Source: an uncultured Lachnospiraceae bacterium (GTDB taxonomy: Bacteria; Bacillota; Clostridia; Lachnospirales; Lachnospiraceae). From it: a stretch of 44,780 bases of DNA. The stretch covers positions 1 to 44,780 of the forward strand of contig CAMWXE010000043.1 of NCBI GenBank assembly GCA_947178145.1, given 5' to 3'. Positions 36,455-44,289 of the stretch are shown here, in pieces. Within the stretch, counting starts at the first letter, position 1; each line of letters starts with the position of its first letter. The notes beneath the pieces were generated by a model. That model saw only the letters and a list, made by a program, of their open reading frames with translations. It was not told the origin of the DNA and did not search any database. Position numbers and translations under genes: made by a program.

Positions 36455-37038
36455 TGGAAAAAAGTGCAGATTTAGTAGTTGATTGGATGATTCAGTGTAA
36501 TGTAATAGATGATGAGGACAGAGACCTTTACAGGTATGCACTACATAGTTTCTTTCTGCTATTATTACCGTTTATATATGCAGGTGGTATTGGTTTTTGC
36601 ATGGGAAATGTAAAGCAAGGAATTGCGCTCATTTTGCCATTTATGGTTCTGAGAAAATTTAGTGGCGGCTATCATACAAAGAATCTTCGATCTTGCATAT
36701 TGGTGTCCGGTTTTCTACTGGCTCTGTGCGCAATAGTATCAATGCAGGTGAAATGTGATTGGAGGTTGGCAATAACCACAATTATTGCATCTATAAGTCT
36801 AATTATTTTTAGTCCAATAGACAGTGAGAATAGAAGACTTGATACTGATGAAAGGAAGTTATATAAAAAAATAACAGTTTTATATGTGATCTTTTTTGGG
36901 CTGTTAGATATAATATTATTTCTTTCAGGTCGGTACATCTATACGATTTGCTTTTCTATTGGAATACAGCTGGCGGCAGGCTTACAAACTCCTTGTGTAA
37001 TAAAAAGTATATATTTGTTGACCAAAAAAAGTCGATAA
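36454..37038 (+). CDS. agrB: AgrB-like peptide-processing membrane endopeptidase
   Basis: A 194-residue protein with about five or six helices. The catalytic pair is His74 in FSGGYHTKN and Cys81 in LRSCILVSG, at the spacing known for AgrB (His77/Cys84 in staphylococci). It cleaves the C-terminal tail from AgrD and forms the thiolactone. The start overlaps the agrD stop (TAATG), with GGAGAAATAAGTA inside agrD as the ribosome-binding site, so the two are translationally coupled. Confidence 0.92.
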   Translation: MEKSADLVVDWMIQCNVIDDEDRDLYRYALHSFFLLLLPFIYAGGIGFCMGNVKQGIALILPFMVLRKFSGGYHTKNLRSCILVSGFLLALCAIVSMQVKCDWRLAITTIIASISLIIFSPIDSENRRLDTDERKLYKKITVLYVIFFGLLDIILFLSGRYIYTICFSIGIQLAAGLQTPCVIKSIYLLTKKSR

Positions 37039-37068
37039 ATGTCGTTTGGTGCAAAGGGGGTTGAAATC

Positions 37069-37140
37069 ATGATGATAATAAAGATAATAAAATTGTCATT
37101 GATTTCACATAAGTTAAAAATAGCCTCAGAATTTAATTAG
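37069..37140 (+). CDS. Possible 23-residue peptide after agrB
   Basis: ATG behind AAAGGGGGTTGAAATC encodes MMIIKIIKLSLISHKLKIAS plus EFN. It is cationic and hydrophobic, and lies 30 bases after agrB. A helical wheel by hand gives only partial amphipathicity. It could be a small secreted or membrane-active peptide, or a chance frame. Confidence 0.35.
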   Translation: MMIIKIIKLSLISHKLKIASEFN

Positions 37141-37187
37141 AAATACAACAAAATTTTGAGAGATTAAAAGAACAGGAGAAAATATTT

Positions 37188-37625
37188 ATGCTTAGAAGAA
37201 AAATGAAGAAGATGTTAAGTACTGCAATACTTTCTGCAATGACTTTTATGATGGTAGGTTCAATTCAAGTGCATGCAAACAACTGGAAGGACAGACCGTT
37301 TTCGTTTGTGTTTAATGGAACGCAGAATTATACAGAAGCGGAGCAGAAAACAGATACCAGTAAATTGTATATGAAATGCGAAAGTATTACATCAGGAACA
37401 TCATATACAGCTCATGCAATCGGGTATGACCCTGCTACTGGAAGAAATGTTGATTGCTCACGGGGTTATTCTTATGTATTTAACAAGCCAGGGCAAAGTT
37501 ACTATATGACTAGCTGGGTCTATGAAAATGGATATAGACAGGCAAAAATTGCGGCAAGCCCAAACTATGGTTATTCGTTTTCGGCATCAGGTCAGTGGAG
37601 CCCGGATAATGTAAGAGGAATCTAG
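37188..37625 (+). CDS. Secreted two-cysteine protein, DUF2712-like
   Basis: A 145-residue preprotein. The signal peptide is residues 1-30 (positive MLRRKMKKML, hydrophobic core, SIQVHA cleavage), leaving a mature chain of about 115 residues. That chain is rich in Tyr, Ser and Gly, with just two cysteines (Cys64, Cys90) that could form a disulfide. It ends in ASPNYGYSFSASGQWSPDN. The pattern resembles DUF2712 from memory; no activity is known. It is the first gene after agrDB and precedes a lipoprotein and ABC transporter. This recalls bacteriocin loci of the lactococcin 972 kind, but it could equally be a signal or surface protein. CAGGAG precedes ATG. Confidence 0.8.
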   Translation: MLRRKMKKMLSTAILSAMTFMMVGSIQVHANNWKDRPFSFVFNGTQNYTEAEQKTDTSKLYMKCESITSGTSYTAHAIGYDPATGRNVDCSRGYSYVFNKPGQSYYMTSWVYENGYRQAKIAASPNYGYSFSASGQWSPDNVRGI

Positions 37626-37636
37626 AACAGTGGCTG

Positions 37637-37677
37637 TATTCCCCCATAATTGTTAAAGTAATGATTGTGGGGGAATA
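37637..37677 (+). terminator. Hairpin between the secreted protein and lipoprotein genes
   Basis: A 14-bp stem with one G-U pair (TATTCCCCCATAAT with ATTGTGGGGGAATA) and a 13-base loop. There is no T run, so it more likely slows or processes transcription, giving more secreted-protein mRNA than transporter mRNA. Confidence 0.5.
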
Positions 37678-37704
37678 TCATATTATGAAGGGAAGGATGA
37701 AAAT

Positions 37705-38436
37705 ATGAAACGTATCTTAATTATTAGTATGTGCACACTTTTGTGTTTGCATCTGGCAGGGTGTGCCGAAAAGAGTAATCATGGTATAAAGGAAAGCGGG
37801 CTGATTCAGGAAAAAGAAAATGTGGGAACGGCCGCAACGGAAGAAAACACCATACCAATGGAGGAGGAAAACAGTACATATGTGGCGGCAGATGTATTCT
37901 ATGATGAAGTACAGTACGCTATGGAAGAAAATATATTGGAAGCAGGTGCAGAGGTAATTTATGACAATATTGCCTATCAGGTGCTGGAAACAGAGATAAC
38001 AAACGAATTTGGAAACCGTAAAAAGGAAAATTTAGATGACGTAGGTCATTTGTATACTGATGAAAACGGAAATCTCACAGGGGATGATAAATATGTATTC
38101 GTAAAGGTGCGGTTTACAAATACGTCAGACGAAGAAAAAGAATTTTATCGGAATGTAGGAAGGGTTGTTGCAATCAATCAGGAGCGAAGAATTTTTTTGA
38201 CAGGAGTAGATGCTGTTTACATGGATCCGCTATGGACGGAAGGAGGACCAACAGCGGTATATCATTATGTATTGAAGCCGAACGAAAGTGTGGAGAGTGA
38301 ACTTGGCTATATTATTAGTCCAAGTGAGTATCGGTTTTCTGTTTCCGATGATTTATATTATTTGATCGGAACAAGAGAAATCGGAACAAGCAATTTAGGA
38401 GGTTTGTATAATCGGTATGTAAAACTGGAGGAGTAA
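37705..38436 (+). CDS. Lipoprotein, DUF5027-like
   Basis: A 243-residue protein with a lipoprotein signal peptide and lipobox LAGC (Cys20). A low-complexity Glu-rich linker (about 25-65) is followed by a beta-rich domain with KYVFVKVRFTNTSDEEKEFY, typical of DUF4352/DUF5027-like immunoglobulin-fold domains. It would sit on the outer face of the membrane. It may bind or neutralise the secreted protein or assist the ABC transporter. It ends three bases before the first permease. GGAAGG precedes ATG. Confidence 0.75.
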   Translation: MKRILIISMCTLLCLHLAGCAEKSNHGIKESGLIQEKENVGTAATEENTIPMEEENSTYVAADVFYDEVQYAMEENILEAGAEVIYDNIAYQVLETEITNEFGNRKKENLDDVGHLYTDENGNLTGDDKYVFVKVRFTNTSDEEKEFYRNVGRVVAINQERRIFLTGVDAVYMDPLWTEGGPTAVYHYVLKPNESVESELGYIISPSEYRFSVSDDLYYLIGTREIGTSNLGGLYNRYVKLEE

Positions 38437-38439
38437 TTT

Positions 38440-39243
38440 ATGGGAAGTTTGTTAAAAGTGGAATTTTCCCGTGCATTCAGAAGTTTGGGGTTTGCGGTGG
38501 CTATTGGAGTTGGAATTGTGATTTGCTGCTGGCATTTTTGGGAGAATATATATCCGCTTAGGAATTGTGTTTATGTAGGACCTTATCCTCTTTCTGCTTT
38601 TGGAAAGTGGATAGGAGGAGAAAATACCTCTTTACAAGGTGTACTCTATTATATGATGGTTCCAATTCTGTGCGCCCTGCCATATGCGGAAAGCTACTTT
38701 TTCGATTTAAAATCTGGTTATATCAATCAAATAACAATGCGATGCGGAAAAAAGCAATATGTACGTGCAAAGTATATAGTAACTTTCGTATCAGGGGCTG
38801 TGACCGCAATCTGTCCACTGCTATTTGATTTTCTATTAACCGGGATGGTACTTCCGGCTGTTGTTCCACAAAGGGGATTTGGAGTTTTTCCTATAGATGC
38901 GGATATGCTTATGGCAGAGTTGTATTACTCTAAACCATTTATCTACCATTTAATGTATTTTATATTGGATGCAGTCTTTTTGGGATTGTTAAACATAATC
39001 GCATTGATTGCGGTACATTTTACAGAAAATCGGTTTCTGGTTATGTTGATGCCTTTTTTAGTGTATTTGTTTGTTTTTTCTGTTTGCCAAATGTTGGGCG
39101 TAGGACAATATTGTCCGGCAGGTTATTTGAGACCAAGTCAAATGTTTATATCTTCATGGTATATTATAGCAGGTGAATTGCTGCTGCTGCTGGCAAGTGG
39201 AGGTGTTTTTCTATATGTGGACACGAAGAAGGAAGATATATAA
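38440..39243 (+). CDS. ABC-2-type permease subunit 1
   Basis: A 267-residue protein with six helices. It starts with the short cytoplasmic opening and first helix typical of ABC-2 permeases (LLKVEFSRAFRSLGFAVAI), and a loop SGYINQITMRCGKKQYVRAK shows the ABC-2 coupling region. The next two genes are of the same type, and all three are followed by one ATPase. GGAGGAG lies just before ATG, inside the lipoprotein end. Confidence 0.75.
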   Translation: MGSLLKVEFSRAFRSLGFAVAIGVGIVICCWHFWENIYPLRNCVYVGPYPLSAFGKWIGGENTSLQGVLYYMMVPILCALPYAESYFFDLKSGYINQITMRCGKKQYVRAKYIVTFVSGAVTAICPLLFDFLLTGMVLPAVVPQRGFGVFPIDADMLMAELYYSKPFIYHLMYFILDAVFLGLLNIIALIAVHFTENRFLVMLMPFLVYLFVFSVCQMLGVGQYCPAGYLRPSQMFISSWYIIAGELLLLLASGGVFLYVDTKKEDI

Positions 39244-39253
39244 TTTCAGGGTA

Positions 39254-40051
39254 ATGCTACAGATCTTATGCAGGCAGATGACAGCACAAAAAAAGTTTTT
39301 GTTCTCTTGCGGAATCGTGGAGTTGACAGCAGTTTTTTTGAATTTAAAAGCAACTTATATGAAATACAAACTTGGATATGGAGTGATTCCGTGTAAGGCG
39401 GATTACTTTGTGTGGGAAAATGGATTGTATGCAAAACTATTTTACATAATACCGATAATGTTGCTTTTGTTCATGAAGGACAGTAAGGCGGTAGAAGGAG
39501 AACAGTATCTGATTCGAAAGTATAGGAGAAAGGGAATCTGGTATGAAATGGTTATTCGCGTAGCAGTAATTTCAGTGCTGTCAGCTGCATTCCAAATGGT
39601 TTGCGTATTACTGTATGCTATGCTGGATTCTGCAGATAATATGAATTGGGAGCAGAAAAGGAGTGTGTTTTGGCTTCTTACGGATGGAAAAGTGTGTGGT
39701 CAGGGCACTGTTGGGTATGGAGAAGTGATTCTTTACTTCTTTATTTTGGAGAGTTTTACTTGTTTTATTACGGGAATTATTTATTTGCTGTGTGATATTT
39801 TTTCTGGAAACAGAATTCTTTCATGGTTTATATGTCTGAGTATGATTATAGTGGATCAGGGTGCTGACATACCAATATTTCTGTATGGAAGGATTTCACT
39901 TGATTATTATAATTGGCTGAATTCGAACTTTAATAGACTGGTTGTTGTGAGTGGACTGATTGGGGGAATCGGAATTGTTTTAGGGAAATATTTGATTGAA
40001 AGGAAAGAGTACTATGGGGACAAATCATTTTCTGAAACATTTAAAGTATGA
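39254..40051 (+). CDS. ABC-2-type permease subunit 2
   Basis: A 265-residue protein with about six helices, opening LQILCRQMTAQKKFLFSCGI and with an outer segment after KATYMKYKLGYG. The start is uncertain. ATG 39254 gives the usual short opening; ATG 39215 overlaps the previous gene but has a better site (GGAGGTG). Either way the genes are translationally coupled. It probably pairs with one of the other two permeases. Confidence 0.7.
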   Translation: MLQILCRQMTAQKKFLFSCGIVELTAVFLNLKATYMKYKLGYGVIPCKADYFVWENGLYAKLFYIIPIMLLLFMKDSKAVEGEQYLIRKYRRKGIWYEMVIRVAVISVLSAAFQMVCVLLYAMLDSADNMNWEQKRSVFWLLTDGKVCGQGTVGYGEVILYFFILESFTCFITGIIYLLCDIFSGNRILSWFICLSMIIVDQGADIPIFLYGRISLDYYNWLNSNFNRLVVVSGLIGGIGIVLGKYLIERKEYYGDKSFSETFKV

Positions 40052-40829
40052 TCTAGTCAGCGGCTTTTATTATAATCGTAGGAAATGGATTCTGGGATTG
40101 GGAGTGTTTGTGCTTATATCAGATGTGTCGATTAATAATTGCAATATTATGGGGGTTAATGCTGGTTATATGGGGTATTTTACCTATATCATGCAGGGAA
40201 TGCCAGAGTATATAAAAACAGAAACCAGTATTTTCCGGCTTCCTGTCTGCTGGCTTTTATTTCATGCATATTTGTTTTTTATACTTTGCTTCTACCCTTT
40301 AAATGATTTAATCGGGAGTGGACAGAGAATTTTAGTTTTGTCGGAAAATAGAAACAAATGGTGGTATAGCAAAATTTGTTGGTGTATATTGACAGTAATT
40401 GGCTACTACACACTGTTCTGCCTTAGTCTGTCTGGCATGAGTTTGGTAGAAGGAACTCCAAGTGGTGGGATAGACGGAATAAGTATGTATATGGGAATCG
40501 ATTTACATCTGATTTCATTCGGAAAATTTATTTTAGTATGGATTTTTATGCCAATTTTGTTTTCAGTGACAATAGGTCTGCTGCAAATGTTGATTGGAAT
40601 TATTTTGAAACCGGTCGCAGCATATGGAACTTCAATTCTGATTCTGATTGCATCCGTATATTGGCTAAATCCCCTGATGATAGGTAACTATGCGATGCTG
40701 TTGAGAAATCAACCGTTTACACAAGACGGGGTTGTTCCATACATAGGAATAGTGCTGTGCATAGCAGCAAGCGCGTTTTCGACAATTGTAGGAAGCATAG
40801 CAATTGAAAAAAAAGACATTATAGGTTAA
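40014..40829 (+). CDS. ABC-2-type permease subunit 3
   Basis: A 271-residue protein with about six helices (first near 25-45). It contains LSENRNKWWYSKICWCILTV, similar to coupling regions of ABC-2 permeases, and a final helix AASAFSTIVGSIAIE. ATG 40014 follows AAGGAAAGAG and overlaps the previous gene by 38 bases. It precedes the ATPase by 15 bases. Confidence 0.72.
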   Translation: MGTNHFLKHLKYDLVSGFYYNRRKWILGLGVFVLISDVSINNCNIMGVNAGYMGYFTYIMQGMPEYIKTETSIFRLPVCWLLFHAYLFFILCFYPLNDLIGSGQRILVLSENRNKWWYSKICWCILTVIGYYTLFCLSLSGMSLVEGTPSGGIDGISMYMGIDLHLISFGKFILVWIFMPILFSVTIGLLQMLIGIILKPVAAYGTSILILIASVYWLNPLMIGNYAMLLRNQPFTQDGVVPYIGIVLCIAASAFSTIVGSIAIEKKDIIG

Positions 40830-40844
40830 AAGAATGGTGGTTTG

Positions 40845-41492
40845 ATGAAGATAGTAGTAGAAAATTTGACTAAAAAAATAAAAAAAATCAATGTTTTACA
40901 GTCTGTAAATGTAGAAATGGAAAGTGGAAATATTTATGGCTTGAAAGGGAAAAATGGCTCAGGAAAAACAATGTTTATGAGGGCTTTATGTGGACTTATA
41001 CTTCCAACGGCCGGGAGTATAAAGATAGACGGAAAGGTATTAGGAAAAGATATGTCATTTCCCGAAAGTCTTGGTATGATGATTGAGAATCCGGCCTTTT
41101 TGCCCAATCTGACAGGATTAGACAATTTAAAGCTTTTAGCGTCTATCAAAAAAACAATAGGTCAAACTGAGATACAGTCTGCAATGCAAAAAATAGGATT
41201 AGATCCAGATGATAAGCGGAAATATCGCAAATATTCGCTTGGAATGAAGCAGCGTCTTGGAATAGCTTGCTCAATTATGGAGAATCCACAATTATTGGTC
41301 CTGGATGAACCGTTTAATGCTTTAGACAGTACAGGTGAAAAATTGTTGAAAGAAATTTTGAACGACATGAAAAGTATGGATACATTAATTGTATTATCCT
41401 GTCATGATAAAGAAACACTGGAGACTCTGTCAGATGAAATTATTTCAGTGGAACAGGGGAGGTTTTTTCATGAAGATTCAGCACAAAAATAG
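40845..41492 (+). CDS. ABC transporter ATP-binding protein for the triple permease
   Basis: A 215-residue ATPase with Walker A GKNGSGKTMFMRAL, a degenerate Q-loop region, a signature YSLGMKQRLGIA (LGMKQ), Walker B LLVLDEPFNALD and switch histidine LSCHDKETL. It is shorter than typical drug-type ATPases and ends just after the switch region, as in bacteriocin-immunity and CcmA-like ATPases. ATG 40845 is chosen; TTG 40842 would add one residue. It overlaps the next gene by 23 bases. Confidence 0.9.
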   Translation: MKIVVENLTKKIKKINVLQSVNVEMESGNIYGLKGKNGSGKTMFMRALCGLILPTAGSIKIDGKVLGKDMSFPESLGMMIENPAFLPNLTGLDNLKLLASIKKTIGQTEIQSAMQKIGLDPDDKRKYRKYSLGMKQRLGIACSIMENPQLLVLDEPFNALDSTGEKLLKEILNDMKSMDTLIVLSCHDKETLETLSDEIISVEQGRFFHEDSAQK

Positions 41493-42069
41493 TACAGGGA
41501 GAGGAAAGATAGTAGCAGCATTAGTTATATATGGGGTTGTACTTATCGGTGTCGCTAGTCGCTTTATATTTTTAAATACAGAATATCCAAGTCCACAAAT
41601 CAAAACATATTCTTTAGGTGAAACAATTTGTTTAGGAAATTATAATTTTACACTAAAAGAGTGGAAGTGGCAGGACGGAGAAATAGTGCATGAATTACTT
41701 CCCGGATATCATTTAATTAATACTTTTAATGGAAAAGAATACCCAGTTGAGAAAGAAAGGGTAGGACTTGCAACGGTTATTATTGAAAAGACACACGAAG
41801 ATGATACATATTTGGATTTAACTGATATTACATTCGAATCCGGGGCTTGGGGAAACCAGTGGGATCAAGACATTATGTTTGGTATTAACAAAGGATTGGA
41901 CAGTCTGCTTTTAGACATGAAAGAAGGAGAATGCAGAGAGATTATATTTCCAATAACAATGGCGGATTTTCATTTTGCGGAGAGTGATTGGAGAGAAATT
42001 GACAGGAGAGATTTTTATATCGTATTAGAATATTATCCAGTAAAGTATCAGTTATTGTGTGAAAATTAA
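41470..42069 (+). CDS. Membrane-anchored outer protein, DUF5028-like
   Basis: A 199-residue protein with one N-terminal helix (about 14-34, VAALVIYGVVLIGVASRFIF) and a beta-rich outer domain containing KTYSLGETICLGNYNFTLKE and IFPITMADFHFAESDW. It shares its general plan with the lipoprotein at 37705, and the two may flank the transporter on the outer face. The site GGGGAGG lies just before ATG 41470. The family name is from memory and tentative. Last gene of the operon; its stop starts a strong terminator. Confidence 0.72.
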   Translation: MKIQHKNSTGRGKIVAALVIYGVVLIGVASRFIFLNTEYPSPQIKTYSLGETICLGNYNFTLKEWKWQDGEIVHELLPGYHLINTFNGKEYPVEKERVGLATVIIEKTHEDDTYLDLTDITFESGAWGNQWDQDIMFGINKGLDSLLLDMKEGECREIIFPITMADFHFAESDWREIDRRDFYIVLEYYPVKYQLLCEN

Positions 42070-42129
42070 GGAACGATAAAGAAATATCATGACAGTATTG
42101 CTCGTCATGGTATTTCTTTATCGTTCCTT
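42068..42129 (+). terminator. Very strong terminator of the agr-linked operon
   Basis: A 26-bp stem with one G-U pair and a 10-base loop, starting on the stop codon of the gene before it. Its ends (AAGGAAC/GTTCCTT) match the ends of the dispersed palindromic family, although its interior differs. Confidence 0.75.
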
Positions 42130-42152
42130 AAAATATGACAAAATCGTAAAGG

Positions 42153-42441
42153 ACAGGTTTAATCAGAGAGTATTTTGCCGCGATTTTGGCTTTCTTTTCT
42201 GGTTTCTTCTATGAACAATTGACGGATCTGCTGAGTAAAGCTCCGGCGTATTGTCTTGTTGTCTGCGTGTTTGCAGTTGTCTTTTACCTGTATCATCTGC
42301 CCCCTGGCGGCAGTGATGTATCCGGCGTTGATCTGTTGTCTGCTCGGCTGTCTGTTCATGGGGCGGTCGATTTGCGGCGCTTACGGAAAACACAGGGAGC
42401 TGAAAATGAAGTCTTTGTCATCTCGGATGCCTTTGCGATGA
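42153..42441 (+). pseudogene. Remnant of a Bce-type sensor kinase, N-terminal membrane part
   Basis: Two frames joined by a shift in the C run at 42299-42304 read REYFAAILAFFSGFFYEQ, then APAYCLVVCVFAVVFYLYHL, and then, in the next frame, LAAVMYPALICCLLGCLF. This ends in a KHRELKMKSL-type linker. The pattern of two helices around YHLPLAAV matches the start of BceS/GraS-like histidine kinases. No start codon with a ribosome-binding site and no kinase domain are left. The region 42450-42765 holds further short coding-like scraps ([14 protein letters not shown] in one frame near 42690). Confidence 0.45.
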
Positions 42442-42765
42442 CCGTATCACAGCACATGGCTGCGAGAATGTATTTCTGGTCGAAAAATATTCATAAAAAA
42501 TAGTGACAGGATATATAGTTTGACAGGTTTTAATATTAGGATTTCTTAAATAAAATAAGATTGTATGAAATTATAACGGATAACAGGTTCATGAGCAGGA
42601 TGACGGCTTTATCGCAGATCATGAAAATCATCCACGAACATAATGACGGAGGGGGGATGCTGCAGAAGAGGCATATCAATGGACAGAGATGATTCCCAAA
42701 GCGGGTATGGAACGAATAACTTATGAAAACATTTGCATTGCACAGTAATGAAAGGAGAATGGTAT

Positions 42766-43827
42766 TTGAAAAGAAGACTGAAAGGAATATTGTTATCTGT
42801 CATGGTGTGTGTGCAGCTTATACTGCCATCTTTGAAAGCGCACGCAGCACAGACAATCTATGAAAATGAGATCGGAACGCAGGACGGTTATAGTTATGAA
42901 TTATGGAAAGACTATGGCGAGACAAGTATGACTTTGAATGCAGGTGGTACATTCAGCTGTCAATGGAGCAATATCGGAAATGCATTATTCCGAAAAGGCA
43001 TAAAGTTTGATAATACTAAGACATATCAGCAGATTGGTAATATAGCGATAGATTATGGGTGCAATTTCCAGCCGGATGGCAACGCTTATCTATGTGCTTA
43101 CGGATGGTGTACAGATCCTCTTGTGGAATATTATATTGTAGAAAGCTGGGGGACATGGCGCCCACCCGGAGCGGAATCCAAAGGAATTATTACAGTTGAC
43201 GGCGGAACATATGACGTATATGAGACAATACGTGTAGATCAGCCGTCCATCCAGGGAACCACCACGTTTAAGCAATATTGGAGTGTCCGTACATCACCGA
43301 GAACCAGCGGAATCATTTCTGTAACGGAGCATTTTAAGGCATGGGAAAATATGGGAATGCCAATGGGAAAATTGTATGAAACAGCCCTGAATGTCGAGGG
43401 ATATCAGAGCAATGGCTGGGCGGATGTATACGAAAACACAATCAGTATCAGTGGAAACGGATATTTCGAGGAAACAATACAATGTGAGAATATGACACTC
43501 ACAGGAGCCTATACTGGAAAAATCAATTATCCATTTGATGGGGTGGGCTTGTATGCAAATAACGACGCCTGCTATTATACACAGTATTTTGCATCCAATA
43601 ACCATAATTTCACTTTAAGAGGATGCTCAAATAATTCAAATATGGCAAAAGTTGATTTGATTATTGGCGGGGAATATAAAGGGACATTTTATTTTGGGGA
43701 TGAATATCCTGCCGAATATACAATCAGTAATGTCTACCATGGGACAGGCAGCCAGACAGTTGCGTTAAAAGTTACGGATGATAATGGACTTTGGGATGCA
43801 TATGTTGACTATTTAATAATCAGTTGA
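42766..43827 (+). CDS. Secreted GH11 endo-1,4-beta-xylanase with CBM36-like module
   Basis: A 353-residue secreted enzyme. The signal peptide is residues 1-27 ([18 protein letters not shown], cleavage at AHA-AQ). The GH11 beta-jelly-roll covers about 30-230, with nucleophile Glu121 in [17 protein letters not shown] and acid/base Glu211 in [13 protein letters not shown]. The C-terminal module (about 240-353; [15 protein letters not shown]-like core, [12 protein letters not shown]) matches CBM36-type xylan-binding modules. It cleaves xylan outside the cell. The start is TTG 42766, set by AAAGGAG; ATG 42733 would overlap that site. No other xylan genes adjoin it. Confidence 0.93.
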   Translation: MKRRLKGILLSVMVCVQLILPSLKAHAAQTIYENEIGTQDGYSYELWKDYGETSMTLNAGGTFSCQWSNIGNALFRKGIKFDNTKTYQQIGNIAIDYGCNFQPDGNAYLCAYGWCTDPLVEYYIVESWGTWRPPGAESKGIITVDGGTYDVYETIRVDQPSIQGTTTFKQYWSVRTSPRTSGIISVTEHFKAWENMGMPMGKLYETALNVEGYQSNGWADVYENTISISGNGYFEETIQCENMTLTGAYTGKINYPFDGVGLYANNDACYYTQYFASNNHNFTLRGCSNNSNMAKVDLIIGGEYKGTFYFGDEYPAEYTISNVYHGTGSQTVALKVTDDNGLWDAYVDYLIIS

Positions 43828-43836
43828 CAATACATA

Positions 43837-43880
43837 AAAGCCCCTTACACAGTATGGATGGATACTGGTAAGGGGCTTTC
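43837..43880 (+). terminator. Terminator of the xylanase gene
   Basis: AAAGCCCCTTAC paired with GTAAGGGGCTTT, with an inner CAGTAT/ATACTG pairing and a T-rich end. It begins ten bases after the stop codon. Confidence 0.82.
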
Positions 43881-43972
43881 AATGAGCCTTCAAGCGGGGA
43901 ACTGCAGCCGGATTTGCGCTACTTTTGCTAATGTGTATACAGTGACAAAGCGTTACATAGATTAGTGGAAAA

Positions 43973-44027
43973 TTGTTCACATATTGTGGATAACTTGTGG
44001 ATAAGTATGTGAATAATATGTGGAAGA
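43973..44027. repeat. Phased array of DnaA-box-like sites
   Basis: Two perfect TGTGGATAA boxes (43985, 43996), then TGTGAATAA (44008, one mismatch) and TGTGGAAGA (44019, two mismatches), preceded on the other strand by a 7/9 match at 43973. Spacing is 11, 12 and 11 bases, so all lie on one face of the helix. It may bind DnaA as a regulatory or titration site, or be part of a replication origin of an integrated element. No replication gene is seen in the window. Confidence 0.6.
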
Positions 44028-44114
44028 GAGTCTGCCGTCCTTTTATTCCAAAAAAATAGTCATTTCGTTCCATTTGTCTGAAAAATATGAGAATTTTACC
44101 GATATAATAAACGC

Positions 44115-44250
44115 ATATAACTATTCAGGGAATAACTGGTCTCGTCATCAAGTCATTAGTATTGCTGCGCGGAGGCTTGATGACACGCAGGAATCTGCTT
44201 TCTTGTGAACTTTCCAGGGCAATGTGAAGTCTCGCTCTGAATAGTTATAT
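44115..44250. other. 136-bp inverted-repeat element, possible structured leader RNA
   Basis: The ends ATATAACTATTCAG and CTGAATAGTTATAT are perfect 14-bp inverted repeats. Inside is GTCATCAAG (44144) paired with CTTGATGAC (44176). A TATAAT at 44103 would place a transcript start at or next to the first base of the repeat. The folded RNA would then form the leader of the LytTR gene at 44290. No clear -35 box is present. A MITE is the alternative, but I see no target-site duplication. Confidence 0.55.
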
Positions 44251-44289
44251 TAAATTATGATACAGTGGGGTAGGTGGTGGATTTTGGAC

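Noticed and set aside
37069..37140. The 23-residue peptide as a phenol-soluble-modulin or delta-haemolysin homologue
   Set aside because: Placing its residues on a helical wheel shows three lysines on the hydrophobic face. Length and position fit but amphipathicity does not, so only a possible peptide is reported.
42068..42129. The 26-bp hairpin as a member of the palindromic element family
   Set aside because: Only the eight terminal bases match the family; the interior is unrelated. It behaves as a terminator.
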